Shown: positions 16,204 through 25,256 of the stretch, in pieces
How the letters are laid out: the number at the start of each line of letters is the position of its first letter
How positions within the stretch are numbered: the first letter of the stretch is position 1
Assembly: GCF_027587375.1 (NCBI RefSeq)
Contig: NZ_JAMXIC010000026.1
Location: 1 to 64,000, forward strand
Length of the DNA stretch: 64,000 nucleotides
Direction: 5' to 3'
DNA from: Arthrobacter sp. B2a2-09
Lineage (GTDB): Bacteria > Actinomycetota > Actinomycetes > Actinomycetales > Micrococcaceae
Notes under the pieces: model-generated
Told to the model about the DNA's origin: nothing
Databases searched by the model: none
What the model saw: the letters and a program-made list of their open reading frames with translations, nothing else
Position numbers and translations under genes: made by a program

Positions 16204-17840
16204 ACGGCGTGCGGTTGCGAGTGCGGCTCCGAGTGCGGCTCCGGCCGTGATTTCGACGCAAGAATGCTCACCAAAGCTACCAAGAGCGGAACGCACAATG
16301 CCGACATGAACCCGGCCACAATCATCTGGCTGTGGATCTCCGGCTGCCCCTCCAAAATCAGGACAACCCAGAACTGCGCCCAGCAGCCAAGGACCATCAC
16401 CACGGCAAGCCGTCCTATTCCGGACTTCCGTCGAGCGGCAACCGCGAACCCCAGCAATAAAGTCAACAGGTGGAGGCCAAGCAACGCAACCGGTGCTGCT
16501 TTCATCGCCGTGTACAGAACCAGGACAACGGGCACCCGGCGTTCCTTGACGCCGGGACCTTGCCCCGAATCCACCATATACGATCCCGCAGAACCGAGTT
16601 CGGGCGTGAGCAGGGCGCTGATCCCCCGCTCCCCCAGGCCGATCAGCCGTTCCGGATGGGTGGCAAAGAACGCGGCGATCTTGCCACGATTGATCTGTTC
16701 CCCAAACTGCGGATAATGCGGGTTGTACACCGCGGAATTGATGGAGTCCATGGTGCTGCCCGCGGCCGTCACGAAACTCCGGTCCAGTCCCAGCCACTTC
16801 AAATCCGCGACGGGATCCGGGCTGTTGGGCAGGATCGACGCGAAGACAGTGTTATAGAGATTCACTTCCGTAGCGCGCTTGGGCTCCACCGCGAGGAACG
16901 CTACGGCAACTCCCGCAATGGCAATCACGGCTGCTGCGGGCATCACGAACGCCTGCCACCGACGACGCGCGGAGCCCGCCCGCCGCCGACCGCGCGCGCC
17001 CCAAGGCAACCAAAGGAGCGCCAGGGCAACCGCAGGCAGCCACGACACCATCTGCGGCATGGCCGAGACCGTGAACGCGGCCGCGAGGACCACCATCAGC
17101 ACCGATGCCCAGCGTGGCCTTCCGCCGTTCCAGTAGCGAAGAAGCGCTACTGCCAAAGCAAGTGTGCCGAGGAACGCAGCGGGTTCGCTGTAGGGCGATA
17201 CGAAGAAATCCGCGAAGATCCCGTCCGCCGTGACCAGCGTGACGAGCGCAGCGATCAGCACCCGGAACGGCGTCCGGCCCGGCAACGCCGCCACGAGTCC
17301 GGCGATGAGGGCGCCGAAGACAACGCAGCAGACAATCCCCACCGCACGCGTATCAACGCCGGGTCCCCAAGCAAGGACCGGCGTGAGCCATTTGCCGGGC
17401 CACAAGAGCAGCAATTGTGAGGAATAGACCGGTTCTCCGGATCCAGTAAAGCCGCAAGCCTCACCGTAGTACTGTTGCGGCACCCAGCTCGGATGGATGA
17501 AATTCGTGAAGTCTGTATAGCCCCAGGGCCTGAGGTTCCGAACGCCCAGCGAGCAAAGCAGCTGTTGACCGGTCCCTTGGTCGGCCATGCCAACGGTCCG
17601 GGGCACGAACAACCGGAAGATCATGACGAGCGAGGCAAGAGTGCCGGACAATGCCGGAACGCCGCGCAGGCGGGGTGACCCCGGAGCGCCCGGCCCCACC
17701 TCACCCGGCCCGAACGTCCTGGCCAGGTAGGCGGCCGCGGAGCGCAGCGCGCTAGCGGTCCCGTTCCTTCGACGGACCGGTTCCGGGGCGAACCTTGTGG
17801 GCGGCTCGAATTCCGAGACATCCGGCCTTGCGTCAACCAC
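16200..17840 (-). CDS. Polytopic membrane protein, possible WsfD-like glycan hexose transferase
   Basis: About 546 residues with ten or more membrane helices, a 70-residue cytoplasmic N-terminus and a large extracytoplasmic loop (VEPKRATEVNLYNTVFASIL through FFATHPERLIGLGERG). The pattern resembles GT-C-type glycosyltransferases, and the early-loop motif MADQGTGQQLLCSLGV recalls WsfD-type proteins. The family call is tentative. I chose GTG 17840, which has GGGAGGG 7 nt upstream and overlaps the lipoprotein stop; the TTG/GTG starts further upstream would lie inside that gene. It is last in the exosortase operon and probably handles a lipid-linked sugar. Confidence 0.6.
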   Translation of the reverse strand: MVDARPDVSEFEPPTRFAPEPVRRRNGTASALRSAAAYLARTFGPGEVGPGAPGSPRLRGVPALSGTLASLVMIFRLFVPRTVGMADQGTGQQLLCSLGVRNLRPWGYTDFTNFIHPSWVPQQYYGEACGFTGSGEPVYSSQLLLLWPGKWLTPVLAWGPGVDTRAVGIVCCVVFGALIAGLVAALPGRTPFRVLIAALVTLVTADGIFADFFVSPYSEPAAFLGTLALAVALLRYWNGGRPRWASVLMVVLAAAFTVSAMPQMVSWLPAVALALLWLPWGARGRRRAGSARRRWQAFVMPAAAVIAIAGVAVAFLAVEPKRATEVNLYNTVFASILPNSPDPVADLKWLGLDRSFVTAAGSTMDSINSAVYNPHYPQFGEQINRGKIAAFFATHPERLIGLGERGISALLTPELGSAGSYMVDSGQGPGVKERRVPVVLVLYTAMKAAPVALLGLHLLTLLLGFAVAARRKSGIGRLAVVMVLGCWAQFWVVLILEGQPEIHSQMIVAGFMSALCVPLLVALVSILASKSRPEPHSEPHSQPHAV

Positions 17841-18711
17841 GTTTCTGCCCTCCCGCCGGTGCGAGCGTGCCAGTGATGGTGCCTGGACTGGACTGCGTTG
17901 GACTGGACTGCGCTGCACTGGACCGGAAGGGGGCGACGGCGCACCGCACCGTGCGCGCGCCGTTCACGGTCCTGATAATCGGACGCAGCGTGATTCCGGC
18001 GGGGAGTGCGTCGACGCCGAGGAACTGCAAGGCATAAGGCAGGCAGCGCGCGTTTCGCGCGGCCGGAGTGGCCACGCTGCTCTCCAGGTTGAACCACGCG
18101 CTGATGTCCTCGGCGGTGTGGGGCTCGGTACACGGGACGTCGACGCCGTCGTCGCTCAGCTGGCCGTCCGCGAGTTCCTGTCGATAGCACAGCCGTAAGG
18201 CGGCCGAGTCAGGGCCAGTCAGCATGCCCTTGAAATCCAAAGTGGTGGTCCGGGGAGTGCCGTCGTTCGTGGCCAGGAGCACGTCGCAACGCATGGCTCT
18301 GGCGCCGCGCTCCCAGTCGTCGCGGCTGGGGGCGTATGCGGCGATGGCCAGCCCGGTTGTACCGTCGCGTTCACCGGCGGCGAGATACTTCCGCAGCGAG
18401 GCAACATCGCACAAGCGCGCGGTGAGTGCCTTGAGCTCCTGTTGTCCGGGCCTTGTTCCCTGCCCTGACAAGGGAGCCGGAACCTGCGTGACCTTGTAGG
18501 TCTGGGCTGTGTGCGCCTCCCCGCAGGCAACCGGCGGGCTCGGTTCGCTGACAGCGTCGAATTGCTCCGGAGAGACAATCAGGTGGCACTCGCCCACTGC
18601 CGGGTTGCCGGTGGGCGCTCCGGGAAGGGTCTGGTTGCATCCACTCAGGACGCCTGCAAGTAGCAACGCTGCAGCCCCCGATCTAGCCCATTTCGCCAAG
18701 CTACGCGGCAC
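17833..18711 (-). CDS. Septum-formation-domain lipoprotein
   Basis: A 292-residue exported lipoprotein. The signal peptide ends in the lipobox LLAGVLSGC, so the mature protein should be lipid-anchored outside the membrane. Two copies of a Cys-containing unit follow, VACGEAHTAQTYKV and VPCTEPHTAEDISAW, typical of the actinobacterial septum-formation (PF13845-like) domain, with Cys pairs likely forming disulphides. A Ser/Gln/Pro-rich tail closes it. I chose GTG 18711, overlapping the exosortase stop by 11 nt, because the upstream alternative is a TTG deep inside the exosortase gene. Its role in the surface locus is unknown. Confidence 0.72.
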   Translation of the reverse strand: MPRSLAKWARSGAAALLLAGVLSGCNQTLPGAPTGNPAVGECHLIVSPEQFDAVSEPSPPVACGEAHTAQTYKVTQVPAPLSGQGTRPGQQELKALTARLCDVASLRKYLAAGERDGTTGLAIAAYAPSRDDWERGARAMRCDVLLATNDGTPRTTTLDFKGMLTGPDSAALRLCYRQELADGQLSDDGVDVPCTEPHTAEDISAWFNLESSVATPAARNARCLPYALQFLGVDALPAGITLRPIIRTVNGARTVRCAVAPFRSSAAQSSPTQSSPGTITGTLAPAGGQKRG

Positions 18712-19285
18712 GCCGCCCCCGGCTGGCCTTGCCTGCGCGGACCAGGACAATGATGGCCGCCACGAAACCGATGATCACTACAAACGAACCGAGGAAATGG
18801 TGCATGATGCTGAAACCCTGCTCGCCCCAGGCCTGCTGTGCGCTCGCAATCATGAAAAACCTCAAGCCATTGCTGACAACAACAATCAGCAATGCCAACG
18901 CGGCAGCGCGCGCCAATCGTGGCACCGCGATGCGGCCCATGAGGAACAAGACGCCGGACAAGGCCAGGATGGGGGCGATCAGTACCGCGCTGGAACACAA
19001 ACCGGTCACCATCAGGCCGAAGGGTTGCCCGCCGCCGATGTTGTGGAAGATGATGTCGCGGACGCTATAGGACGAGCCTCCGAGCACCCGATCGAACACC
19101 CAGGCCATGGCCCAGGCTTCGAAACTACGGATGCTTTCCTGTTGCAGCATGGCGAGGACGGCCGCCGCCAAACACGCCAGGCCGGGGAGAATCCCGCCCT
19201 GGCTCGTGCGGATCCTTGCGGCGCGTGGACCTTGTGGCCGATGTGGACCTCGCGGACCTGCGGAGTAGTCGACACTCGTGGACAC
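18701..19285 (-). CDS. Exosortase-family membrane transpeptidase
   Basis: A 194-residue polytopic protein with five or six helices. The exosortase catalytic triad is visible in order: Cys97 in TGLCSSAVLIAPIL, Arg142 in SNGLRFFMIA and His162 in MHHFLGSF. Exosortases process surface proteins with a C-terminal motif, helix and basic tail; they are best known in Gram-negative bacteria with PEP-CTERM proteins, and actinobacterial types exist. The length is short but typical of stand-alone members. The GTG start shares its first base with the GT2 stop (TAGTG), so translation is coupled. Candidate substrates lie upstream in the operon. Confidence 0.82.
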   Translation of the reverse strand: MSTSVDYSAGPRGPHRPQGPRAARIRTSQGGILPGLACLAAAVLAMLQQESIRSFEAWAMAWVFDRVLGGSSYSVRDIIFHNIGGGQPFGLMVTGLCSSAVLIAPILALSGVLFLMGRIAVPRLARAAALALLIVVVSNGLRFFMIASAQQAWGEQGFSIMHHFLGSFVVIIGFVAAIIVLVRAGKASRGRRAA

Positions 19286-20646
19286 TAGGCTTCCTTCGCT
19301 AACAGCTGGGCGTCGTTCTCATTGTTGCGTCGGGTTTTCGCCCAGCCGTGGCGTCCCGTGACCAAGCGGTATGTTGCCCTCAACACGGATACGTAGTTCT
19401 GGTACATGTAGAGCCAGTAGCCAATTCCCCACAGGACGCCCGCCAACCGGCTCTTGTCCGGAGCTGCCTGCTTGCGGTAGACGGGACCCCACAAGGCGAA
19501 CGGCGCGATGCCCGTGACAACGATGAGCGGGATGATGAACCAGGACGCAGCCAGCCAGGCTTGGAAGCCGCCCATCGTCAAGGAGCCCTGGGCCACCATG
19601 GTGATGAACAACGTGGGCCACAAGACCAGGCCCAGGATCTGGATGAACGGCTGGACCAGGAAATAGCTGGACTCGATGGCCCCGATGTTGCTGAAGTACG
19701 GAGACTCGAAAATTCGCCCCAGGTAGCTGCTGCACTGCATTCCGCCGTGGCACCAGCGGGTCCTCTGGGTCAGCAGTCGGCGAAGCCCAGGAAGTGCCTC
19801 CTGCGAAACATGGGCGTCATGCATGTATACGGTCTTGTAGCCGCTCAGCATCACGTGGATCGCCAGCTCGTAATCCTCCAGGAGGGCTCCATGCCACGGT
19901 TGCCCGGAGGTCCTGGCAATCGTGTCGAGGGCGGAAAGCCGGGTGAACTGCCCGTTGCCGCCCAAACCAACGGTCAAGGTGTGGCGGCGGAGCGACTGCA
20001 TGGCGGCGATGGTGGTACGGAACTCCATGTCCTGCATGAGGATGAGGTACCGGGCGAAGCCTTGCTTCACGCGACCGAATCCGGTTGCCGTCTTCAGCGC
20101 CGGGTCATCCACATTGGACATCCAAACGGCGGTCTGCGCGGCTCCCACCTCGGGATCCCCGAATGCAAGTGGTCCGGCTGCCTGCCGGAACGCATTTTCG
20201 GACATGAGCCCATCGGCGTCGAGCACCATGACGATCACCGTTTCGCGGTCGGCGCCGGAAGGTAGCCAATCATCCAGGGCCCGGTACGTTGCGTTCAGTG
20301 CGTCGCCCTTGCCCGAACGGGCGTCCGGGAGAAAACGGCGCACAAGGTGAACCAAGGGGTCGGACTCCGATGCGTGCTGCACGATTTGGGCCGTGGCGTC
20401 TTCACTTGCATCGTCCACAACCCAAACGTGAGCCTCGGGAAACTGTCCCCGCAGCTTCGCCAGCGTATTCCCAATGACTGTTTCCTCGTCGCGGCAAGGA
20501 ATAAACACGTGCCAGGTGAAGCCTCCCGGCGTTCCCTCCGGATCGGTCGTCCTGCGCAGGAACGGAACCAGGATCACGCTGATGTATGCCAGGAACACCA
20601 CCAACAGCACGAATGCCAGGGCTTGCGCGGACTCGAGTACTGACAT
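19285..20646 (-). CDS. GT2 family membrane glycosyltransferase
   Basis: A 453-residue processive-type family 2 glycosyltransferase. One N-terminal helix precedes the GT-A domain, which has VDDAS, the DAD metal motif, the acceptor-base LLEDYE and QRTRW of the Q..RW type. Three or four C-terminal helices follow, as in cellulose/hyaluronan-synthase-like enzymes. A 12-bp hairpin lies between it and the upstream 61-residue gene. It probably polymerises or transfers a sugar made available by WecB. The donor sugar cannot be told from sequence. Confidence 0.85.
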   Translation of the reverse strand: MSVLESAQALAFVLLVVFLAYISVILVPFLRRTTDPEGTPGGFTWHVFIPCRDEETVIGNTLAKLRGQFPEAHVWVVDDASEDATAQIVQHASESDPLVHLVRRFLPDARSGKGDALNATYRALDDWLPSGADRETVIVMVLDADGLMSENAFRQAAGPLAFGDPEVGAAQTAVWMSNVDDPALKTATGFGRVKQGFARYLILMQDMEFRTTIAAMQSLRRHTLTVGLGGNGQFTRLSALDTIARTSGQPWHGALLEDYELAIHVMLSGYKTVYMHDAHVSQEALPGLRRLLTQRTRWCHGGMQCSSYLGRIFESPYFSNIGAIESSYFLVQPFIQILGLVLWPTLFITMVAQGSLTMGGFQAWLAASWFIIPLIVVTGIAPFALWGPVYRKQAAPDKSRLAGVLWGIGYWLYMYQNYVSVLRATYRLVTGRHGWAKTRRNNENDAQLLAKEA

Positions 20647-20700
20647 GTCTCCCCGATAGTGCTTTGAGGCTGTTTACGGCCCGATTCAAGAAAAGTTGAA

Positions 20701-20733
20701 GCGGGGCGGCCCCCTGAGGTAGGGCCGCCCCGC
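20701..20733 (-). terminator. 12-bp GC hairpin between LAFTG protein and GT2 genes
   Basis: A perfect 12-bp stem (20701-20712 and 20722-20733) with a 9-nt loop. On the minus strand it is followed by TTCAACTTTTCTTG, a moderately T-rich tail. It could end the surface-protein transcript or attenuate read-through, so that the two small-protein genes are expressed more than the enzymes. Confidence 0.6.
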
Positions 20734-20744
20734 GGATGATGCAG

Positions 20745-20930
20745 TTAGGAATCCGTGCGGCCGGCAGCACGCTTCGCGGTCTTGAGCCTGCTGTTTCGCA
20801 GGACCACGAACCCGGCAATCAACAAGGCAATACCCAGAAGGATGACCCAGCCGAGGGCCGGTGCTCCGGTGAAGGCGAGCGTTCCGCCGCCCGCCACCGC
20901 TCCGCCTGTCGTCAAACTATTTCCGTACAT
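20745..20930 (-). CDS. 61-residue surface-anchor protein with LAFTG motif
   Basis: A very small protein. A short Gly/Thr-rich N-terminus (MYGNSLTTGGAVAGGG) leads straight into LAFTGAPALGW, a hydrophobic helix and a basic tail (RNSRLKTAKR). That is the complete C-terminal sorting signal of a cell-wall-anchored protein with almost no cargo and no signal peptide. LAxTG fits class E sortase substrates, but no sortase is in the window and an exosortase is. GGAAGG precedes ATG 20930, and an in-frame upstream start lacks such a site. It follows the surface-protein gene by 46 nt. Confidence 0.72.
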   Translation of the reverse strand: MYGNSLTTGGAVAGGGTLAFTGAPALGWVILLGIALLIAGFVVLRNSRLKTAKRAAGRTDS

Positions 20931-20976
20931 GCTGCAAGTTCCTTCCGTTGTTCTTGTCTGTTGCGAGCAGGCGCAA

Positions 20977-22263
20977 TCAGACGGCCACAACCGCGGTCCG
21001 ACGGCGTGCGCGGAAGAACAACCAGCAAACAAGCGCTAGCAATGCCGCCGCGCCGCTGATGGTTAAGGTGTCCTTGTTGACCACCGGGATTGCTGCTGCA
21101 AGCAGGTTCGGGCCCACGGAGGCGTTGGCCAGGTTGACGGTGGCGATGCTGCCGCCGGCTATGCCCACCTGGAGCGCACGCTGGGTGAAGATGCCTCCGC
21201 TGGTTTGCTGTACGTTGACCTTGGCCGAGACCAGTGCGGTCAAGGCGTTGGACAACGGGGTCACGATGGTCGATGACACTCCCGAGACGACGCCGTTCAG
21301 GGCGGTGGTCAGGACGGCCAGTGCGGGGCCGGCAGTGATCTGGGCAATCGGTCCGAGAGCGTTGACTGCAGCGGTCGCGCTAGCCAGCGTGGAGTTGACC
21401 AGGCTGGTGATCTTGGCGGCAACGGCCTGCGGCAGGAACGAAACGAGGTCCGTGCCAGGGGGAAGGGCGTTCAGGCTCGGCACACCGGCAACGGCCAGGA
21501 GGTCTGCCTCGGTGATGGAGATAGTGCCACTTGCAAGAGGATTCGCCACGGTGACGCCCAAGGGACCCAGCACGGCGTTGGCGGTGTTGATGGCGGTGCC
21601 AACCGTGCCGGCGACTCCGCCGATGACCGTTCCGCCAAGATCAGCCGATACGCCGGCAACGGAATAGGCGCCAACGGGAGCTGCCCCTTGGTCCTGCTTG
21701 GCGGCAGCGGCAAGCGTGGTGATCTTCAGATCGAGGTTCACGAGGTCGGCGCCACCAAGGATGTTGGCAGTGCCCACTTTGATTTCAGCCGCCGGGATGC
21801 TGGGGCTTCCCGACGTCGGCAGGCCGCCAGGCAGGGTGACGAGGCCCGGTGCGCCGGAAACCGTACCGGAGAACGCCGCCGAGGATCCGTCATTGACGGC
21901 CTTGCCGTACTGGCTGACCGCGCCCACTTGGATGATGCCGTTGTTGCCCAGCAACGGAATGTTTCCCGCACCGACATTCACGACGCCGAAGGCGGCGGAA
22001 AGATCCAGCGGAGTGCTGTTTTCAATGACCGCCGGGCCGGATGGCGGTGTGCCGATCTGCTGGGCCGTTGCCGCGCCATTTGATGCCACACCGGCAAAGT
22101 TCGGCATCGCAAGGACGCTGCCGTCGATGATCTGCCCGCTGCCCGAGGAAATAACGTCGGTCGGTCCGGCAGTAGCTGCTGGTGCCGCTACCAGGCCGAA
22201 ACCCAGCGCTACGACGGCGCTGACGCCCACCGCGGCGGACCATGTCCTGTGTCTGGTATTCAA
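20977..22263 (-). CDS. Exported surface protein (choice-of-anchor-like) with C-terminal anchor
   Basis: About 428 residues. A signal peptide (VGVSAVVALGFGLVAAPAATA) is followed by a low-complexity, Ala/Gly/Val/Ser/Asn-rich beta domain with repeated NxLGxxGV-like segments. The C-terminus has a sorting-signal layout: IPVVNKDTLTISG, a hydrophobic helix (AAALLALVCWLFF) and RARRR. The composition resembles actinobacterial choice-of-anchor families. I chose TTG 22263, with GAGGGGG 6 nt upstream, over GTG 22293, which has none. It is the most likely substrate of the downstream exosortase, from layout alone. Confidence 0.7.
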   Translation of the reverse strand: MNTRHRTWSAAVGVSAVVALGFGLVAAPAATAGPTDVISSGSGQIIDGSVLAMPNFAGVASNGAATAQQIGTPPSGPAVIENSTPLDLSAAFGVVNVGAGNIPLLGNNGIIQVGAVSQYGKAVNDGSSAAFSGTVSGAPGLVTLPGGLPTSGSPSIPAAEIKVGTANILGGADLVNLDLKITTLAAAAKQDQGAAPVGAYSVAGVSADLGGTVIGGVAGTVGTAINTANAVLGPLGVTVANPLASGTISITEADLLAVAGVPSLNALPPGTDLVSFLPQAVAAKITSLVNSTLASATAAVNALGPIAQITAGPALAVLTTALNGVVSGVSSTIVTPLSNALTALVSAKVNVQQTSGGIFTQRALQVGIAGGSIATVNLANASVGPNLLAAAIPVVNKDTLTISGAAALLALVCWLFFRARRRTAVVAV

Positions 22264-22393
22264 GTATTGCCCCCTCGTGAGAGTTGCAATCACGCCAGGA
22301 GCGCTGCAACTGAAACCTTGGAGGACACACGTCCCCCCGTGGAGAAAGTAAACAAGGCCCGTGGCGAGCGCTTCCTGAAGGTACCCGAATGGG

Positions 22394-23560
22394 TTAAGCG
22401 ACGAAGTCAGGGCGTCGCTGACCCATCCCCAACATGGAGTCGATGGCCGCCACAGCGCGGTCGGCTGCCCCGCCGTCGCCGTACGGGTTCACTGCCGTGG
22501 CCATCGCCGAATACAGCGCGTCGTCCACCATCAAGGCGTTGACGGCGTCCACGATGGTTTGCTCATCCGTCCCGATGAGCCGTGCGGTGCCTGCCGCCAC
22601 GGCCTCGGGACGTTCGGTGTTGTCGCGCATCACCAGGACAGGTTTCCCAAGGGCCGGCGCCTCTTCCTGGACCCCGCCCGAGTCCGTAAGGACCACGTGG
22701 CACAGACTCAGGAGCTTGGTGAAATGCATGTAGCCGAGGGGTTCCGTGATGGTGATGTTCGGGACGCCTGCGACTTCTGGCAGGACGGCCTCCCGCACAG
22801 CTGGATTCCGGTGCAAGGGAAGGACGATTTCCACTTGGGGGCACTGGGCCGCGATCCGCGCGAGCGCCCTGCCCACGCCCACCATGGCCTGGCCCAGGTT
22901 TTCGCGTCGGTGGAGAGTCACCAACAGGATTTTGCGGCCTGAATCCGTGATGGTCCGGAGTGCGGGTTCCGCAAACTCAACGTCCTGTTCGACGGTCCCC
23001 AGCAGTTTGACAGTCCCCAGCAGCGCGTCGATGACCGTATTTCCGGTCACCGCGATGTTCTCCGCCGGAATGCCCTCGGACAGCAGATTGTCCCTGCCTG
23101 TGGAGGTAGGCGCGAGATGCAGCGTGGTGATTTGCCCGAGCAAGCGGCGGTTCGCTTCCTCTGGAAAAGGTGAATTCAGGTTGCCGCTGCGCAGTCCAGC
23201 CTCAAGGTGGACCACCGGAATTCCCTGGTAGAACGCCGCCAGTCCCGCGGCCATGGCGGTGGTGGTGTCTCCCTGGACCACCACCGCGTCCGGCCTGACG
23301 TTGTGGAGGACTTCGGTGACCCCCTGCAAGGTCTTTTCCGTGATCCCGGCAAGGGTCTGGCGGGGCTGGATGATGTTCAGGTCATGCTCCGGTTGGACAC
23401 CGAAGAGCGCATTGACCTGGTCCAGCATTTCCCGGTGCTGCCCGGTCACTGCTACTGGCGCCTCGTAACGGCCTGTTGCACGCAAGGCATGGACTAGCGG
23501 CGCCATTTTGATGGCCTCCGGACGGGTGCCGTAAACGAGCAGGACGGTGCGGTTATCCAA
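22394..23560 (-). CDS. wecB: UDP-N-acetylglucosamine 2-epimerase, non-hydrolysing
   Basis: Interconverts UDP-GlcNAc and UDP-ManNAc in the cytoplasm for surface polysaccharides. At 388 residues it has the normal length. Signatures: YGTRPEAIKMAPLVHAL at the N-terminus, VQGDTTTAMAAGLAAF, HLEAGLRSGN, TLHRREN and the UDP-binding DSGGVQEEAPALGKPVL with NTERPEA. It is the first gene of the exosortase-locus direction, which points to a ManNAc-containing glycan. A TAATCT -10-like box (23592-23597) lies 31 nt upstream of the start without a clear -35. Confidence 0.95.
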   Translation of the reverse strand: MDNRTVLLVYGTRPEAIKMAPLVHALRATGRYEAPVAVTGQHREMLDQVNALFGVQPEHDLNIIQPRQTLAGITEKTLQGVTEVLHNVRPDAVVVQGDTTTAMAAGLAAFYQGIPVVHLEAGLRSGNLNSPFPEEANRRLLGQITTLHLAPTSTGRDNLLSEGIPAENIAVTGNTVIDALLGTVKLLGTVEQDVEFAEPALRTITDSGRKILLVTLHRRENLGQAMVGVGRALARIAAQCPQVEIVLPLHRNPAVREAVLPEVAGVPNITITEPLGYMHFTKLLSLCHVVLTDSGGVQEEAPALGKPVLVMRDNTERPEAVAAGTARLIGTDEQTIVDAVNALMVDDALYSAMATAVNPYGDGGAADRAVAAIDSMLGMGQRRPDFVA

Positions 23561-23729
23561 ATTTTCCCCCTGGGCTTGAGCTGCCGTCCGGAGATTAGCA
23601 GCCGCCCAGCGCCCTACGCGGGGTACTCCCCAATAGGGTCAATCCCCCCGAGGGACATGCCCCCTCCTTGCTTGAACCACTGGACATAACAGCACTATGT
23701 CCACTCCTCAAGCCAAGGAGTGCGCATGC

Positions 23730-24572
23730 TCAGGCGAATTGCGGCACCGAGGTGAGCGCCGCGCGCAACTCGCGGACCGCCGTCGGGCCTCCCGCAAGGA
23801 ACCAGTCCAGGCCATTGACGCGCACGACGTCGGTGTCCCCACCGGCCGCGCGGACGATCGCCTTGCCGGGGAGCCAGTCCCACTCGGGGCAGCTGTGTTG
23901 GAACCAGCAGCCGAGTTCGCCGTCGGCCACCCGGCCGAGATCGCAGGAGCCGGAACCGAACATGCGCAGCGAAGCCGCGGATACCGCTGCAGCGTGCCAG
24001 GGCATGGCTGCGCGGGGATCGGCAAGCCAGGTGGGGTGGATGTAGGTCGCGGCACCGAGCTCACTGAGGGCAGCCCCAGAAGGTCCCGGGATCCGTTCGC
24101 CGTTGAGCGTCGCGGGGTGGCCTTCGCCGCCGGTCCAGAGCTTGTCCAGCTCCGGTTGATAGATGGCGCCGAGAATGACGTCGGCATCCGAGGCGACCCC
24201 AGGTGATACCGGCCGATCGTGCTTCAAGGCGATCGCCGAGCACCAATACGTGGAGCCGTGCAGGAAATTGTAGGTACCGTCAACCGGATCGATCACCCAC
24301 ATGCGGCCGCTGCTTCCTGCCACCGAGCTTCCTTCTTCACCCAGGATGCCGTCGTTCGGGCGGCAACGGCGCAGTTGCTCAAGGACGTAGGCCTCAGCCG
24401 CATGGTCCGCGGCGGTCACTACGTCCGAAACCGAAGTCTTCCGTTCTCCCTGCAACCCGCCCATCCGCATCAGCAGGGCAAGCTGCCCGGCTTCCCGGAC
24501 CAGGGCCGCAGCGAGTTCGTAGTCGTCGAGCGAAGGATCAAGTTCTGTGGCGGAGTGCCTGCCAGTGGTCAT
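23730..24572 (-). CDS. Inositol-monophosphatase family phosphatase
   Basis: A 280-residue Mg-dependent phosphatase of the IMPase/FBPase/CysQ superfamily. Metal-site motifs: LGEEGSS, WVIDPVDGTYNF and the C-terminal WDWLPGKAIVRAAGG. In Actinobacteria this group includes histidinol-phosphatase (HisN), SuhB and CysQ; sequence alone does not choose between them. The TAAGCT hexamer ends 6 nt before ATG 24572, suggesting a leaderless transcript. It is divergent from the membrane-protein gene at 24606. Confidence 0.82.
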   Translation of the reverse strand: MTTGRHSATELDPSLDDYELAAALVREAGQLALLMRMGGLQGERKTSVSDVVTAADHAAEAYVLEQLRRCRPNDGILGEEGSSVAGSSGRMWVIDPVDGTYNFLHGSTYWCSAIALKHDRPVSPGVASDADVILGAIYQPELDKLWTGGEGHPATLNGERIPGPSGAALSELGAATYIHPTWLADPRAAMPWHAAAVSAASLRMFGSGSCDLGRVADGELGCWFQHSCPEWDWLPGKAIVRAAGGDTDVVRVNGLDWFLAGGPTAVRELRAALTSVPQFA

Positions 24573-24605
24573 GGGTCCAGCTTATGTGGCGGGATAATGA
24601 ATGAC

Positions 24606-25235
24606 ATGGCCAAGACCCCAGCCCAACGCATCAAGAAGCACGGCGCCAATGCCGCCGTCCCCCAGCACCACTTGCCGTCGGTGATCAATCCAACCACCCA
24701 GCGGTCTCCCGAGAAGGCGCAGAACAACGGCCGCCTCATAGTGATTGCCGGGGTCGTGGCCAGTCTTTTCCTGTTCTGGTATGTGCATCTCCTGACCCTG
24801 AACCAGATGACCCAGTTGTCCGGCGGCATGGCCATGCCCGATTCCCTCATTGGCGGGTTCTCCACCGACTACGTCCATCAATTGCATGGCGCCATGACGG
24901 ACGACGCACGCGGACAGCTCAGCTACATCCACAAGACCGCCGGAACCCTGTTTCCGCTGATCTTCGGCTTCACCTGGCTTCTGCTCATTGGCACCAATGT
25001 GGCCCGAAAGGCACTGCGCTGGGCTCTGTGGGCTGCTCCCCTGCTGTTCGCGGTGGTCCGCTTGTGGAGCAACGTGGCGGTTGACGCCGCGCTCGGATCT
25101 GCAACGCCCGACGCCGGCCAGGTGGCTTTGGCTTCGACGCTCACCGTTGTGGGCTGGGTGCTGTTCCTGCTGAGCCTTTTGGCTGGCGGCGCGGCGGTGT
25201 TCCTGGGGCGCCGGCGTTCCAAGAAGAGCGCCTAA
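24606..25235 (+). CDS. Conserved membrane protein with four helices
   Basis: About 209 residues. A Lys-rich cytoplasmic N-terminus (MAKTPAQRIKKHG) leads to a helix (LIVIAGVVASLFLFWYV), an extracytoplasmic region, then helices at LIFGFTWLLLIG, ALWAAPLLFAVV and TVVGWVLFLLSLLAGGAAV, ending in RRRSKKSA. I do not recognise a function. A second ATG lies 9 nt upstream, but GATAAT ends exactly 7 nt before ATG 24606, as expected for a leaderless gene. Confidence 0.7.
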   Translation: MAKTPAQRIKKHGANAAVPQHHLPSVINPTTQRSPEKAQNNGRLIVIAGVVASLFLFWYVHLLTLNQMTQLSGGMAMPDSLIGGFSTDYVHQLHGAMTDDARGQLSYIHKTAGTLFPLIFGFTWLLLIGTNVARKALRWALWAAPLLFAVVRLWSNVAVDAALGSATPDAGQVALASTLTVVGWVLFLLSLLAGGAAVFLGRRRSKKSA

Positions 25236-25256
25236 CAGCGCCAACGCCCGCGGGCG

